From Acidobacteriaceae bacterium (GTDB taxonomy: Bacteria > Acidobacteriota > Terriglobia > Terriglobales > Acidobacteriaceae): a stretch of DNA of 44,837 nucleotides. The translations under genes were made by a program, and so were the position numbers. Positions 17,434 through 24,125 of the stretch are shown in pieces (the first letter of the stretch is position 1; each line of letters starts with the position of its first letter). Location of the stretch: the NCBI GenBank assembly GCA_003134995.1, contig PLDC01000011.1:55266-100102 (forward strand). The letters are read 5' to 3'. The notes beneath the pieces were generated by a model. It saw nothing but the letters and a program-made list of their open reading frames with translations, made no database searches and was not told the DNA's origin.

Positions 17434-18365
17434 GCGTTCTTCTCCCGGAAAACTGTCTTGTACCGTTCCTCCAGATCAAGCGCGCGGTGGTCGAAGCGCA
17501 GCACGTTGACGCCGCCCACCACCAGCGCCCGCAGCAGCGAAGCAGCCTGCTCGTCAGCGCCAGTGACCTCCGCCACCATGCGGCCCATGCTGGAATCCAG
17601 CACACGCGCGCCGGCGGCTGAGTTCACAATTGCGACTGCGGCAGCGCTGTCACCAATCACTTCGATCTCATAGATCCGCACCGGAGTTTGCGCCGCGCGT
17701 AATTGCAAAACTGAATGCCCTTCGGCATCGGTCGCATTGCGCCCCGCCCCAATCAACGCGATCTGTGTGCAGATGTCCTCCAGGTCGCTCAAAATATGCG
17801 AGGAGATCAGAATCGTGATACCCTCCGCATGCAACTGCTTTAATTGTTCGCGCAGTTCGATGCGAGCCAACGGATCAAGCCCCGTGGCCGGCTCATCCAG
17901 CAACAGCACCTTGGGATCGTGCAAAAGTGTTTTAGCCAGAACCAGCCGCTGCTTCATGCCAAACGAGAGTTGCTCCACAGAGTCTTCGCTGCGTTCCGCC
18001 AGTCCTGATCGCTCGAGGGCGCGGTCCACCGCAGCCCGATGGCGCGCACCCGTAAGCTGGAACGCATCCGCGAAAAACTCCAGGAATTCACGCACACTCA
18101 TATCCTGGTAAACTCCCGGCTGATCGGGCAGGTAGCCGATCAGCCGTTTTACCTCGCGCGCCTTCGCGCTCACATTCACGCCGCCGACCTGGGCAGTACC
18201 GCTGTCTACGGGCAACAGCGTCGAAAGCACCTTCATCAGCGTGGTTTTTCCAGCGCCGTTCGGTCCGACCAGTCCAAACAGATCTCCGGCTCCAACATGC
18301 AGCGTGAATCCGTCGAGAGCGCACTTGCCGTTGAAGCTCTTACGCAGTTGTTCGACATCGATCAT
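17430..18365 (-). CDS. ABC transporter ATP-binding protein
   Basis: A 311-residue ABC ATPase. Walker A is GPNGAGKTTLMKV, the signature is LSFGMKQRLVLAKTL, Walker B is VLLLDEPATGLDP and the H-loop is ISSHIL, all intact. The C-terminal 80 residues form an accessory domain (VRIYEIEVIGDSAAAV...) typical of ABC-2 exporter ATPases. It overlaps both neighbours by 4 bp, giving a translationally coupled operon: accessory membrane protein, ATPase, permease. The signature LSFGM instead of LSGGQ is a common variant in this subfamily. It energises export by the following permease. Confidence 0.95.
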   Translation of the reverse strand: MIDVEQLRKSFNGKCALDGFTLHVGAGDLFGLVGPNGAGKTTLMKVLSTLLPVDSGTAQVGGVNVSAKAREVKRLIGYLPDQPGVYQDMSVREFLEFFADAFQLTGARHRAAVDRALERSGLAERSEDSVEQLSFGMKQRLVLAKTLLHDPKVLLLDEPATGLDPLARIELREQLKQLHAEGITILISSHILSDLEDICTQIALIGAGRNATDAEGHSVLQLRAAQTPVRIYEIEVIGDSAAAVAIVNSAAGARVLDSSMGRMVAEVTGADEQAASLLRALVVGGVNVLRFDHRALDLEERYKTVFREKNA

Positions 18366-20095
18366 GGCTGCTCCAGCACAACAACAACGAGCGAGTGAAC
18401 GTTACTCTGATGCGGAATATTTACCTCGACCGGCAGCGCTGGGCCTTTGCTAAGCCCTGCAAACATCCGCCCCCAACTGGCAAACGGCAAGCCCACAGTG
18501 AGCGCCACATCCTGCAACGTTTGTTTCTGGGGATCGATGCCGGAAGGATTCGACATCTGCGCGACTCCGTTCTTCGAATAAATCGTTTTCGGCGTGATCG
18601 TATCCAAGGAAATTTCATCCCCGGGCGCCAGCGCTGGCAATGCGTACAGAGCATTCGCGGTGTAATCCAGGTACACGGCCTCATCGAATCCCTGCCCGGT
18701 ATCGTTGCGCAGGCGGTGGGGCGCTACGAAATGCACGGTCCCGGGAAATTGATGTGAACCCTGCAGATTCAGGTCCTCGAACGCCCATTTCAGCATCGGC
18801 AATTCAACCTGGCTCGGCGGGCCCAGATGGACATCGTACGTTTGACGCTCCTGAATTCCTTGCCGGTTCATTTCGGACCAGATGTCGCCGTTCGGCTCTG
18901 CGTCTGCGAAATTCGAAGAGGTGAACACGGAGGCATCCGCAACCGAAACCAGTACATCCCGCCGATCAGGGGAGGAGATGCGAAGGCTGTAGTCGGCCGT
19001 CGCGAGCCCACTTCGCGAGTCAAGGTAATACGTCGCCAGATTATCCAGACGAAAATTCTTCGGGCGCCGGCTCGCGCTGGAAAAATAGAAGCCGGCGGCA
19101 AACAGCAGCGCCAGCCCGCACACGCTGATCCAGCCGAATCCCAAACGGCACAAGCGCCGCAGCACCGCGAAGTTCACCACGCCGATCATGGCTGTGTAAA
19201 CCGTCAGCCAGATCAGCACCCAGCCCAGCCGCGGGAAATCGAACGCTGTCGCGAAGCGTCGGCTCAGCCAAGCTGTCTGGTTCGGGTTCCACGTGAAATT
19301 CTGGTTGAGAACATCGTGCAGATTCCTCCCCGTGAAAGCATTGCCGAGTTCCTCCCCGCTAAGTCCGGAAACCCGAAGCAGCGTGCCTTTGCCCACGCGT
19401 TCACCGGTGGCCGACGCCGGTCCCTGGCGGTAATCGGAAAGAAACGTCGGATCCTTAATCTCATCTTCCACCAGCACCAGTCGTCCGCCGCCGCGCACAA
19501 ATCCTTCCAGCGCATCCCGCTGCGCTGCCGACAGCTCAGCAGTCGGCCTCGCCACCACAATAGCTCTGGCCGGGGAATAAGCCCACCAATGATCCCGCGG
19601 GTCGTTCACCATCTCGAACACGATCTGGCGGTTCTTGTCGGCCCGTTCCTCAATCGTCCCGCTGAACTGTATTTGCGACTGCGCTGTGTTGCAGGCGCTA
19701 TCGCTCGCGCACATCATGGCGATCAAATTGGTTTGCCGTAACGATGCTTCGTATTTGTCCTGACCCAAAACCACGGCCGCAACGTTCGCGACCGCGGTAA
19801 TCGTCGTTTTTCCGAAGAGCGTTAGCAGGAGCGGCAACTCCAGTTCGCGCTCTTCCCCGCCGCCAAGCTCAACGTCGGTTGTTGCGGAGCCGCGGGACCC
19901 ACTCTCTCCGCTGGCAACCACGCGCAGGTGAATAATCTGCCGCTGCGACGAAGGATTGCGCACAATCACGCGGACGGCAGAAATCGTTCCGGAATAACCA
20001 TGCAGGCCAACATCGGTAATGCGCAGGTTGGAGTCGGCGACCAGCAACCCCGCAGCCACCAATAGAAATCCCGCACACAACATGACTCGTCTCAT
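18362..20095 (-). CDS. ABC-operon-associated membrane protein with periplasmic GATase-like/DUF4350-like region
   Basis: A 577-residue protein with an N-terminal signal segment (residues 5-20) and two transmembrane helices (about 290-312 and 319-340). A beta-rich periplasmic region lies in front (IRNPSSQRQIIHLRVVAS type), then ALEGFVRGGGRLVLVED (about 195-211), which resembles the GATase-fold strand found in DUF4350/GldG-type proteins, and a soluble C-terminal domain follows the helices. It overlaps the ABC ATPase by 4 bp and is first in the operon, so it is probably an accessory or substrate-handling subunit of the exporter. The exact family is not certain from sequence alone. Confidence 0.75.
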   Translation of the reverse strand: MRRVMLCAGFLLVAAGLLVADSNLRITDVGLHGYSGTISAVRVIVRNPSSQRQIIHLRVVASGESGSRGSATTDVELGGGEERELELPLLLTLFGKTTITAVANVAAVVLGQDKYEASLRQTNLIAMMCASDSACNTAQSQIQFSGTIEERADKNRQIVFEMVNDPRDHWWAYSPARAIVVARPTAELSAAQRDALEGFVRGGGRLVLVEDEIKDPTFLSDYRQGPASATGERVGKGTLLRVSGLSGEELGNAFTGRNLHDVLNQNFTWNPNQTAWLSRRFATAFDFPRLGWVLIWLTVYTAMIGVVNFAVLRRLCRLGFGWISVCGLALLFAAGFYFSSASRRPKNFRLDNLATYYLDSRSGLATADYSLRISSPDRRDVLVSVADASVFTSSNFADAEPNGDIWSEMNRQGIQERQTYDVHLGPPSQVELPMLKWAFEDLNLQGSHQFPGTVHFVAPHRLRNDTGQGFDEAVYLDYTANALYALPALAPGDEISLDTITPKTIYSKNGVAQMSNPSGIDPQKQTLQDVALTVGLPFASWGRMFAGLSKGPALPVEVNIPHQSNVHSLVVVVLEQP

Positions 20096-20388
20096 GAGTT
20101 ACCAGCTTTTTTACGCGCAAGCCGAGGAATTATCAAGCTCCAGTGAAAGCACGTTTTGAGAACCAGAAGTGGAGGCTGGCCTGGAAGGGCAACTTAGAAA
20201 ATGGGATGCCCCACTTCTCGCGTCCTTTGCGAGAAGTGGGAAGAACGACAGCCGGCCGGCCGCGTACGATGGAACGCGCGGCACTCACCAACTGGACCAG
20301 AGGCCCGCTTTCGGCTCGAGTGGGGCAATTGCCGAACCATGTCAATAGCCAAATTCCCCCAATCCCCCTATCTGCGGCAAACAAAGGA
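20096..20388. other. Intergenic region between ABC operon and transposon
   Basis: No convincing gene. It contains dispersed palindrome copy 2 (20200-20242) and, at its end, the first 57 bp (20340-20396) of a repeated unit that is also found intact at 29952-30008. Short possible reading frames here are translations of the palindrome. Confidence 0.7.
20200..20242. repeat. Dispersed palindrome, copy 2
   Basis: CCACTTCTCGC (20211-20221) and GCGAGAAGTGG (20229-20239) form a perfect 11-bp inverted repeat around GTCCTTT, preceded by GGGATGCC. It is the same element as at 13255, 30851 and 34044. Confidence 0.88.
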
Positions 20389-20396
20389 AATATAAA
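20389..20396. repeat. 8-bp target-site duplication, left copy
   Basis: AATATAAA directly precedes the left inverted repeat and recurs at 22579-22586 after the right one. The uninterrupted paralogous site at 30001-30008 has a single copy. Eight bp is the known duplication size of IS1595-family insertions. Confidence 0.92.
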
Positions 20397-20419
20397 AACA
20401 ATTATGTCTTTGACTTAGG
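20397..20419 (+). repeat. Left terminal inverted repeat (IRL) of the IS1595-like element
   Basis: Twenty-three bp pair with 22556-22578 in inverted orientation with one mismatch (T versus C at position 19). The start AACAATTATGTCTTTGAC is shared exactly. Confidence 0.93.
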
Positions 20420-20438
20420 ACGGCCTTTTTGCTAAGAT
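20410..20438 (+). promoter_or_regulatory. Transposase promoter overlapping IRL
   Basis: TTGACT (20410-20415, inside the inverted repeat) and TAAGAT (20433-20438) are separated by 17 bp. The -10 ends 9 bp before the transposase ATG at 20448, so the transcript would be leaderless or nearly so. Transposase binding to IRL could repress it. Confidence 0.55.
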
Positions 20439-20447
20439 TTAAGCATC

Positions 20448-21365
20448 ATGAATCTGCTTAAGATCACTCAGACTTTCAAGACTCAAGATGATGCGCTAGC
20501 GTACCTCACGCAAGCCCGGTGGCCGGACGGCGTTCGCTGCCTAGCCTGCAATAACGATAAGGTCTACCGCATTACAACAAAGGGCAAAACGAAAAAGATT
20601 GCACGGCTGTTTGAATGCGCGGAATGCGGCCTACATTTCAGCGCCACAACCGGAACGCTTTTCCATGATTCCCACCTGCCCCTACAAAAGTGGTTCATGG
20701 CAATGGCGCTTATGTGCGAAGCGAAAAAGGGTATCTCCGCAAACCAAGTTGCCCGGCACATCGGTGTGCAATACAAAACGGCTTGGCACCTGTGCCATCG
20801 AATCCGGCGGGCTATGGAGGAAAAAACTATCTGTCCTTTAGGAAATGAGGGCCAAGTAGTAGAGATTGATGAAGTGTATTTGGGCGGACGTATCCGCCGT
20901 AAAGGTGTCAAGGCCGGAAGGGATAACAAGGTTCCGGTGCTCGGCCTTGCAGAACGCTATGGGCGCATTCATCTTGAGGTTATCGACAAGGCGCGGGCGG
21001 CTTTTATTAAGCCCGTCCTAGACAATCACTTGAGTCCGAATGTGACGCAGATTGTGACGGATGCCGCTAGCGTCTACACCCACCTTTTGCCGAAGGAAAA
21101 GCATCTTGAGGTCATCCATCGGGATGAGCTGGAAACAAAAGGCTGGACATCAAGCCAGACGGTAGAGGGCGTATTTTCTCTGTTCAAACGCGGCCTGATC
21201 GGAAGCTATCACAGACTCAGCAAGGATCATCTAAACAACTACTTGCAGGAGTTTTGCTATCGCTACAACCGCCGAGGCCAGCAGAAGGAAATGTTTGCGG
21301 GTCTGCTCGGCGACATGACACATCGGCCTCCGTTGGCGTACAAGAAATTGACACGGGAGTTTTAG
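20448..21365 (+). CDS. IS1595-family transposase
   Basis: A 305-residue intact transposase. An N-terminal zinc ribbon is formed by C31, C34, C57 and C60 (VRCLACNND ... FECAECGLHFSATTGT). A helix-turn-helix region (about 95-120, ISANQVARHIGVQYKTAWHLCHRIRRAM) is followed by the RNase-H-like core with D141 (EIDEVYLGG), D205 (IVTDAASVYTHLL) and E240 (TVEGVFSLFKRGL). This matches the ISXO2/IS1595 DDE family at normal length. It moves the surrounding element. The stop shares the bases TTAG with the stop of the opposite-strand gene. Confidence 0.95.
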   Translation: MNLLKITQTFKTQDDALAYLTQARWPDGVRCLACNNDKVYRITTKGKTKKIARLFECAECGLHFSATTGTLFHDSHLPLQKWFMAMALMCEAKKGISANQVARHIGVQYKTAWHLCHRIRRAMEEKTICPLGNEGQVVEIDEVYLGGRIRRKGVKAGRDNKVPVLGLAERYGRIHLEVIDKARAAFIKPVLDNHLSPNVTQIVTDAASVYTHLLPKEKHLEVIHRDELETKGWTSSQTVEGVFSLFKRGLIGSYHRLSKDHLNNYLQEFCYRYNRRGQQKEMFAGLLGDMTHRPPLAYKKLTREF

Positions 21366-21574
21366 GGTTCCACTATTTCCCCTGCACACGGAAATATCGT
21401 ACCTACTTCCATGAGCGTTCTGCTACCGTTGGGGTGGACAACGAATGCCCACTGCTTGTAACTGCACTCATCGCGTAACACCTTTACGGCTTCACGCAAG
21501 GTAAGTTCTTGATGACAGCGAGGGCACTCATGCTTTATTGGTTTACTCGTAGGAATCTTGCTTAAGGTGGTCAT
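21362..21574 (-). CDS. Passenger protein, 70 aa, CPRC zinc-knuckle-like
   Basis: Unrecognised 70-residue protein within the transposon. It contains HECPRCHQELTLREAVKVLRDEC and a later PCAGEIVEP, giving four cysteines that could form a small zinc site. Its stop overlaps the convergent transposase stop (TTAG). Its ATG at 21574 is only 3 bp from the divergent ATG at 21578, leaving no room for separate leaders and no Shine-Dalgarno sequence, so either this start or the gene itself is doubtful. Codon-like composition and the cysteine pattern favour a real protein. Confidence 0.5.
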   Translation of the reverse strand: MTTLSKIPTSKPIKHECPRCHQELTLREAVKVLRDECSYKQWAFVVHPNGSRTLMEVGTIFPCAGEIVEP

Positions 21575-21577
21575 AAA

Positions 21578-21841
21578 ATGAATGAACAGGGCACAGGGCG
21601 CGTAACAAATGCTGATTCCGCTTTTGTTTCAAACGTAAAATATGCAATTACCTTCCGCCGAGAATTTACAAGGGAAGGCGCACCACTTGGTCTAGACATC
21701 TCACTTGTGCTTTCTAACCGCACGCCGGAAATCCCGCTTTCTATGGCCGCTTACACCTTGGAACTAGAAGACAAGCACCGAACCTTGAAATTCTTTACGC
21801 GGTCTATCGGCGTCTTTGCGCCAACGGGCGGAATCACTTAA
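21578..21841 (+). CDS. Passenger protein, 87 aa, unknown
   Basis: Unrecognised soluble 87-residue protein. AAGGTGG at 21564-21570 is a good ribosome-binding site 7 bp before the ATG. The sequence alternates hydrophobic and charged residues (VKYAITFRREFTRE, LGLDISLVLSN, YTLELEDKHRTLKFFTRS), suggesting a small beta-rich fold. It is followed after 3 bp by the 69-aa gene, so the two are probably translated together. Location inside the IS1595-like element marks it as cargo. Confidence 0.6.
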   Translation: MNEQGTGRVTNADSAFVSNVKYAITFRREFTREGAPLGLDISLVLSNRTPEIPLSMAAYTLELEDKHRTLKFFTRSIGVFAPTGGIT

Positions 21842-21844
21842 AAA

Positions 21845-22054
21845 ATGACAGAAAAACCAAAACCCGAAAAGCCTGAGGTCATGTGGGCAAACATGCTCGA
21901 AGAACTCGGCTTTTTCTACCCAGAGCCGCCATTTGACATGGAGCGGGCTGCAAAGGCTAACACCTATGCCGAATCTATTGATCCGGTTTTCAAGGCGGCC
22001 CAGGATAAGCGCCGCGCCGCCTCTAAGAAAAAGCTACAGAGCCAAAAGCCTTAG
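21845..22054 (+). CDS. Passenger protein, 69 aa, unknown
   Basis: Unrecognised 69-residue protein, charged and helix-forming at the C-terminus (DPVFKAAQDKRRAASKKKLQSQKP), with an aromatic N-terminal half (MWANMLEELGFFYPEPPFDMERA). It starts 3 bp after the 87-aa gene. Its stop shares TTAG with the stop of the opposite-strand 42-aa gene, repeating the arrangement at the transposase end. Confidence 0.6.
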   Translation: MTEKPKPEKPEVMWANMLEELGFFYPEPPFDMERAAKANTYAESIDPVFKAAQDKRRAASKKKLQSQKP

Positions 22055-22179
22055 CGCCGCCCGCGCTTTCTCTTCTTGCTACGGGGCGTGACCACATTCG
22101 TTCGGGGTAATGGCGGCGTCTCAAGCATCCGCTTGAGTAGGTCATCAAACTTCTGCTTGTCTACCGCGATTGCCTTCAC
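22051..22179 (-). CDS. Passenger small basic protein, 42 aa (GTG start)
   Basis: A short reading frame beginning GTG at 22179, 3 bp after the stop of the 111-aa gene on the same strand and ending in TAA at 22051-22053. The product starts VKAIAVDKQKFDDLLKRML, then has a Pro-rich stretch (TPPLPRTNVVTPR) and a strongly basic tail (SKKRKRGRR). The close coupling to the upstream gene and the clean fit between neighbours support it. Function unknown; the basic tail suggests nucleic-acid binding, which is inference only. Confidence 0.55.
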   Translation of the reverse strand: MKAIAVDKQKFDDLLKRMLETPPLPRTNVVTPRSKKRKRGRR

Positions 22180-22182
22180 GGT

Positions 22183-22518
22183 CTAGCCACCCAACTTTGT
22201 TATCTCTTCCTTACAATTTCCAATGGTCACCGCCAGCTTGTTCCTTTCCTCTAGCAACGCTTTGATTTTGGAAACATCAACGCCCGTCTGCTCAAGAGGA
22301 TTAAGTAGATCGTAATATTCCCCGCCCGCAACCGTGCCCTTTAGCACGGCTCCTAATTTTTCAAGGCGACGCCCCACGTCCTTTATGGTAGCGTCAACGT
22401 TCGCATAGCCAACTTCGGCTTCATGCTTTTGCCGCATGAGTCCGCCGATCCTCTCGTTCTGGGCTTGTTCGCTCACAAGTTGCCTCCAGTTCGAGTCTAG
22501 CAAATGCGGGTCATTCAA
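22183..22518 (-). CDS. Passenger coiled-coil protein, 111 aa
   Basis: An unrecognised helical protein of 111 residues with two predicted coiled-coil stretches (about residues 20-58, QNERIGGLMRQKHEAEVG to GRRLEKLG, and 80-108, VSKIKALLEERNKLAVTIGN). The apparent start is TTG at 22518; a shorter start at an internal Met is possible. It lies inside the transposon 38 bp from the right inverted repeat and is transcribed inward, with the 42-aa gene immediately downstream. Confidence 0.6.
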   Translation of the reverse strand: MNDPHLLDSNWRQLVSEQAQNERIGGLMRQKHEAEVGYANVDATIKDVGRRLEKLGAVLKGTVAGGEYYDLLNPLEQTGVDVSKIKALLEERNKLAVTIGNCKEEITKLGG

Positions 22519-22555
22519 TATAACCGAGTAGTGTGACGGGTGAATTTCACGCCAA

Positions 22556-22578
22556 CCTAGGTCAAAGACATAATTGTT
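22556..22578 (-). repeat. Right terminal inverted repeat (IRR) of the IS1595-like element
   Basis: Twenty-three bp that are the reverse complement of 20397-20419 with one mismatch; the outer end reads GTCAAAGACATAATTGTT. Confidence 0.93.
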
Positions 22579-22586
22579 AATATAAA
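22579..22586. repeat. 8-bp target-site duplication, right copy
   Basis: AATATAAA, identical to 20389-20396. The sequence after it (TTCCCGTTTGCCCTGAATACTG) continues the interrupted unit, as seen at 30009 onward. Confidence 0.92.
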
Positions 22587-22769
22587 TTCCCGTTTGCCCT
22601 GAATACTGTGCAATTTTACCTATAGCAATATGCTATAATGAAAGTTCGAGAGGAAAAAACTCGAGCAAAGAAAGGCGCAGCCCACCGGCTGCGCCTTTTG
22701 TGTTTCTAGCGAGATCCGTTTTAACAGAATCGTCAGAACAATACGTCAGAAGAATAGTTTAGGAGAACT
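22587..22769 (+). promoter_or_regulatory. Leader of endonuclease unit, copy A (promoter, palindrome, hairpin)
   Basis: TGCTATAAT (22631-22639) is an extended -10. It is overlapped by the palindrome TATAGCAATATGCTATA (22621-22637), a plausible operator. Downstream, 22671-22682 and 22687-22698 form a 12-bp perfect stem with a 4-base loop followed by TTGTGTTT, which is terminator-like and sits in the leader ahead of the start codon. AGGAG at 22761-22765 precedes the ATG at 22770. The block matches copy B (30009-30194) closely. Confidence 0.65.
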
Positions 22770-23019
22770 ATGAGGCAAGGCAAAAAGCTTTTCGACAATT
22801 TCAGCCGCCGCGGCGAGTGGGTCGAACTCCTCTTCATGACCGTAGCCGCCGGACTAGGCTTCAACGTGGCCAAGCCCTGAGGAGAATCCGGCCGCTACGA
22901 CGTAGCCACCGAACACGAAGGCATCTTCCACCGCATCCAGGTTAAATCCACCGAGATGTGGCTCGGCACCTGTTACCTCTGCCAGCTCTACGCCTACGGC
23001 GAGCGCCCCCTACACCGCC
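22770..23019 (+). pseudogene. PD-(D/E)XK endonuclease, decayed copy A
   Basis: This is a near-identical copy of the start of the intact gene at 30195. It is disabled three ways: codon 37, TGG in the intact copy, is TGA at 22878-22880; an extra C in the run near 23006-23011 shifts the frame; and homology stops at about 23019, so the C-terminal half is missing. The ATG at 22770 and its AGGAG are preserved. Apparent reading frames beginning at 22956 or 22958 are shifted translations of this relic and not genes. Confidence 0.9.
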
Positions 23020-23084
23020 AAAGAAATCGACTTCTACGTCGGCCAGCCCCCATTCATCGTCCGGACACTGCAAAATCTTTCATC

Positions 23085-23114
23085 TTGACGGCCCAAAATG
23101 GCCGGGACTACGAT
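23085..23114 (+). promoter_or_regulatory. Promoter candidate for truncated GloVer gene
   Basis: TTGACG (23085-23090) and TACGAT (23109-23114) are spaced by 18 bp. The leader to the ATG at 23240 would be about 120 nt. Confidence 0.45.
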
Positions 23115-23239
23115 TCTTTCTCCTCCCCGAGCGAGAGCACTTCTCGCGTTTCGCTTTATTTAAGCAAAGGATTCGTGCCTTGGTTGCCAGGCGAACGAGT
23201 CGGCCCGGTCGCCCGCTTCAATACTCAGGAGGAACTCCA

Positions 23240-24055
23240 ATGCGAAATAAGAGCCTTTCTTTCCGCTCGATCGTGATCCCGGTGATTCTTGCTGCCGCCA
23301 CCTTACTGATAGCTGTATGCGCGGGCGCACAAACCGCAACGGTCCTGCACAGTTTCGGCAGCAACGTCAAAGACGCTACGCAGCCGTTCTCAAGCGTGAT
23401 CTTTGACAAGGCGGGAAACCTCTACGGCGCCACCAACGCGGGTGGGCTTCACGGGCAAGGCACAGTTTTCGAACTCATGCCGAATGCGGGAGGGGGATGG
23501 ACCGAGAAGGTGCTGCACAACTTCATCAACAACGGCATTGACGGACGCGGCCCCTGGGGAAACCTGATCTTCGACAAGAACGGCAATCTTTATGGCACAA
23601 CCATGTCGGGAGGTTCTGACGACGTTGGCACAGTGTTCGAGCTGTCGCCGCAAAAAGGCGGCGCCTGGACCGAGACAATCCTGCACAGCTTTAGCAACAA
23701 CGGCACGGACGGACAGAGTGCCACCACCGGCGTAATCCTCGACGCCAAGGGAAATATTTACGGCACAACCGAGGCCGGAGGAACTGGCACAAATTGCGGC
23801 GGCGGGGCCTGCGGTGTGGTATTTGAGCTGGTACACCAGAAGAGCGGCTCGTATACGGAAAAAATTCTGCATGACTTCAGCAACAACGGAACGGACGGCT
23901 CCAACCCGTCAGGTCTAGTCTTCGACGCCAGCGGAAATCTCTACGGCACCACCGCCAACGGCGGCACTGCCTTCTACGATTGCGGCGTCGTGTTTGAATT
24001 GTCGCCGGTCACTGGGGGCTGTCCTTGCCTATTTGTGTTAACCATGATTAACTAA
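23240..24055 (+). CDS. GloVer-repeat secreted protein, 3' truncated
   Basis: A 271-residue protein with a signal peptide (RSIVIPVILAAATLLIAVCAGAQ) followed by tandem units of about 45 residues of the TIGR03803 (Gloeo/Verruco) type: GNLYGATNAGG, GNLYGTTMSGG, GNIYGTTEAGG and GNLYGTTANGG, each trailed by GTVFEL/GVVFEL. Such proteins are probably surface beta-propeller-like proteins of unknown function. The intact relative at 28014-29330 has 438 residues and seven units. Here the repeat pattern breaks after ELSPVTGG and ends in an unrelated CPCLFVLTMIN, so the 3' end was lost in a rearrangement near 24018. ATG at 23240 has AGGAGG 7 bp upstream. Confidence 0.82.
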   Translation: MRNKSLSFRSIVIPVILAAATLLIAVCAGAQTATVLHSFGSNVKDATQPFSSVIFDKAGNLYGATNAGGLHGQGTVFELMPNAGGGWTEKVLHNFINNGIDGRGPWGNLIFDKNGNLYGTTMSGGSDDVGTVFELSPQKGGAWTETILHSFSNNGTDGQSATTGVILDAKGNIYGTTEAGGTGTNCGGGACGVVFELVHQKSGSYTEKILHDFSNNGTDGSNPSGLVFDASGNLYGTTANGGTAFYDCGVVFELSPVTGGCPCLFVLTMIN

Positions 24056-24125
24056 GGAGAATAATCTCTGGTTAATAGATTGAAGCAGAAAACATCGTTG
24101 CGTGCGGGCAAATGCTGAGGAATTC

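Larger units (their letters stand above)
20397..22578. mobile_element. IS1595-family transposon with passenger genes (2182 bp)
   Basis: Boundaries are set by 23-bp terminal inverted repeats (left 20397-20419, right 22556-22578, beginning AACAATTATGTCTTTGAC, one mismatch) and an 8-bp direct duplication AATATAAA. The element interrupts a sequence whose uninterrupted paralogue lies at 29952-30061. It encodes an intact IS1595 transposase plus five small genes: a CPRC-containing 70-aa protein, 87-aa and 69-aa proteins, a 42-aa basic peptide and a 111-aa coiled-coil protein. The passenger segment appears more AT-rich than the flanking chromosome. The intact transposase, clean ends and exact duplication suggest a recent insertion. 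Confidence 0.93.

Noticed and set aside
22878..22880. Possible UGA recoding (Trp or selenocysteine) in copy A
   Set aside because: The same copy also has a frameshift and a truncation, so simple decay explains the TGA.
22958..23239. A 365-codon reading frame starting in the decayed endonuclease and running into the GloVer gene
   Set aside because: Its first 94 residues are the frameshifted relic and leader; the signal peptide and AGGAGG place the real start at 23240.
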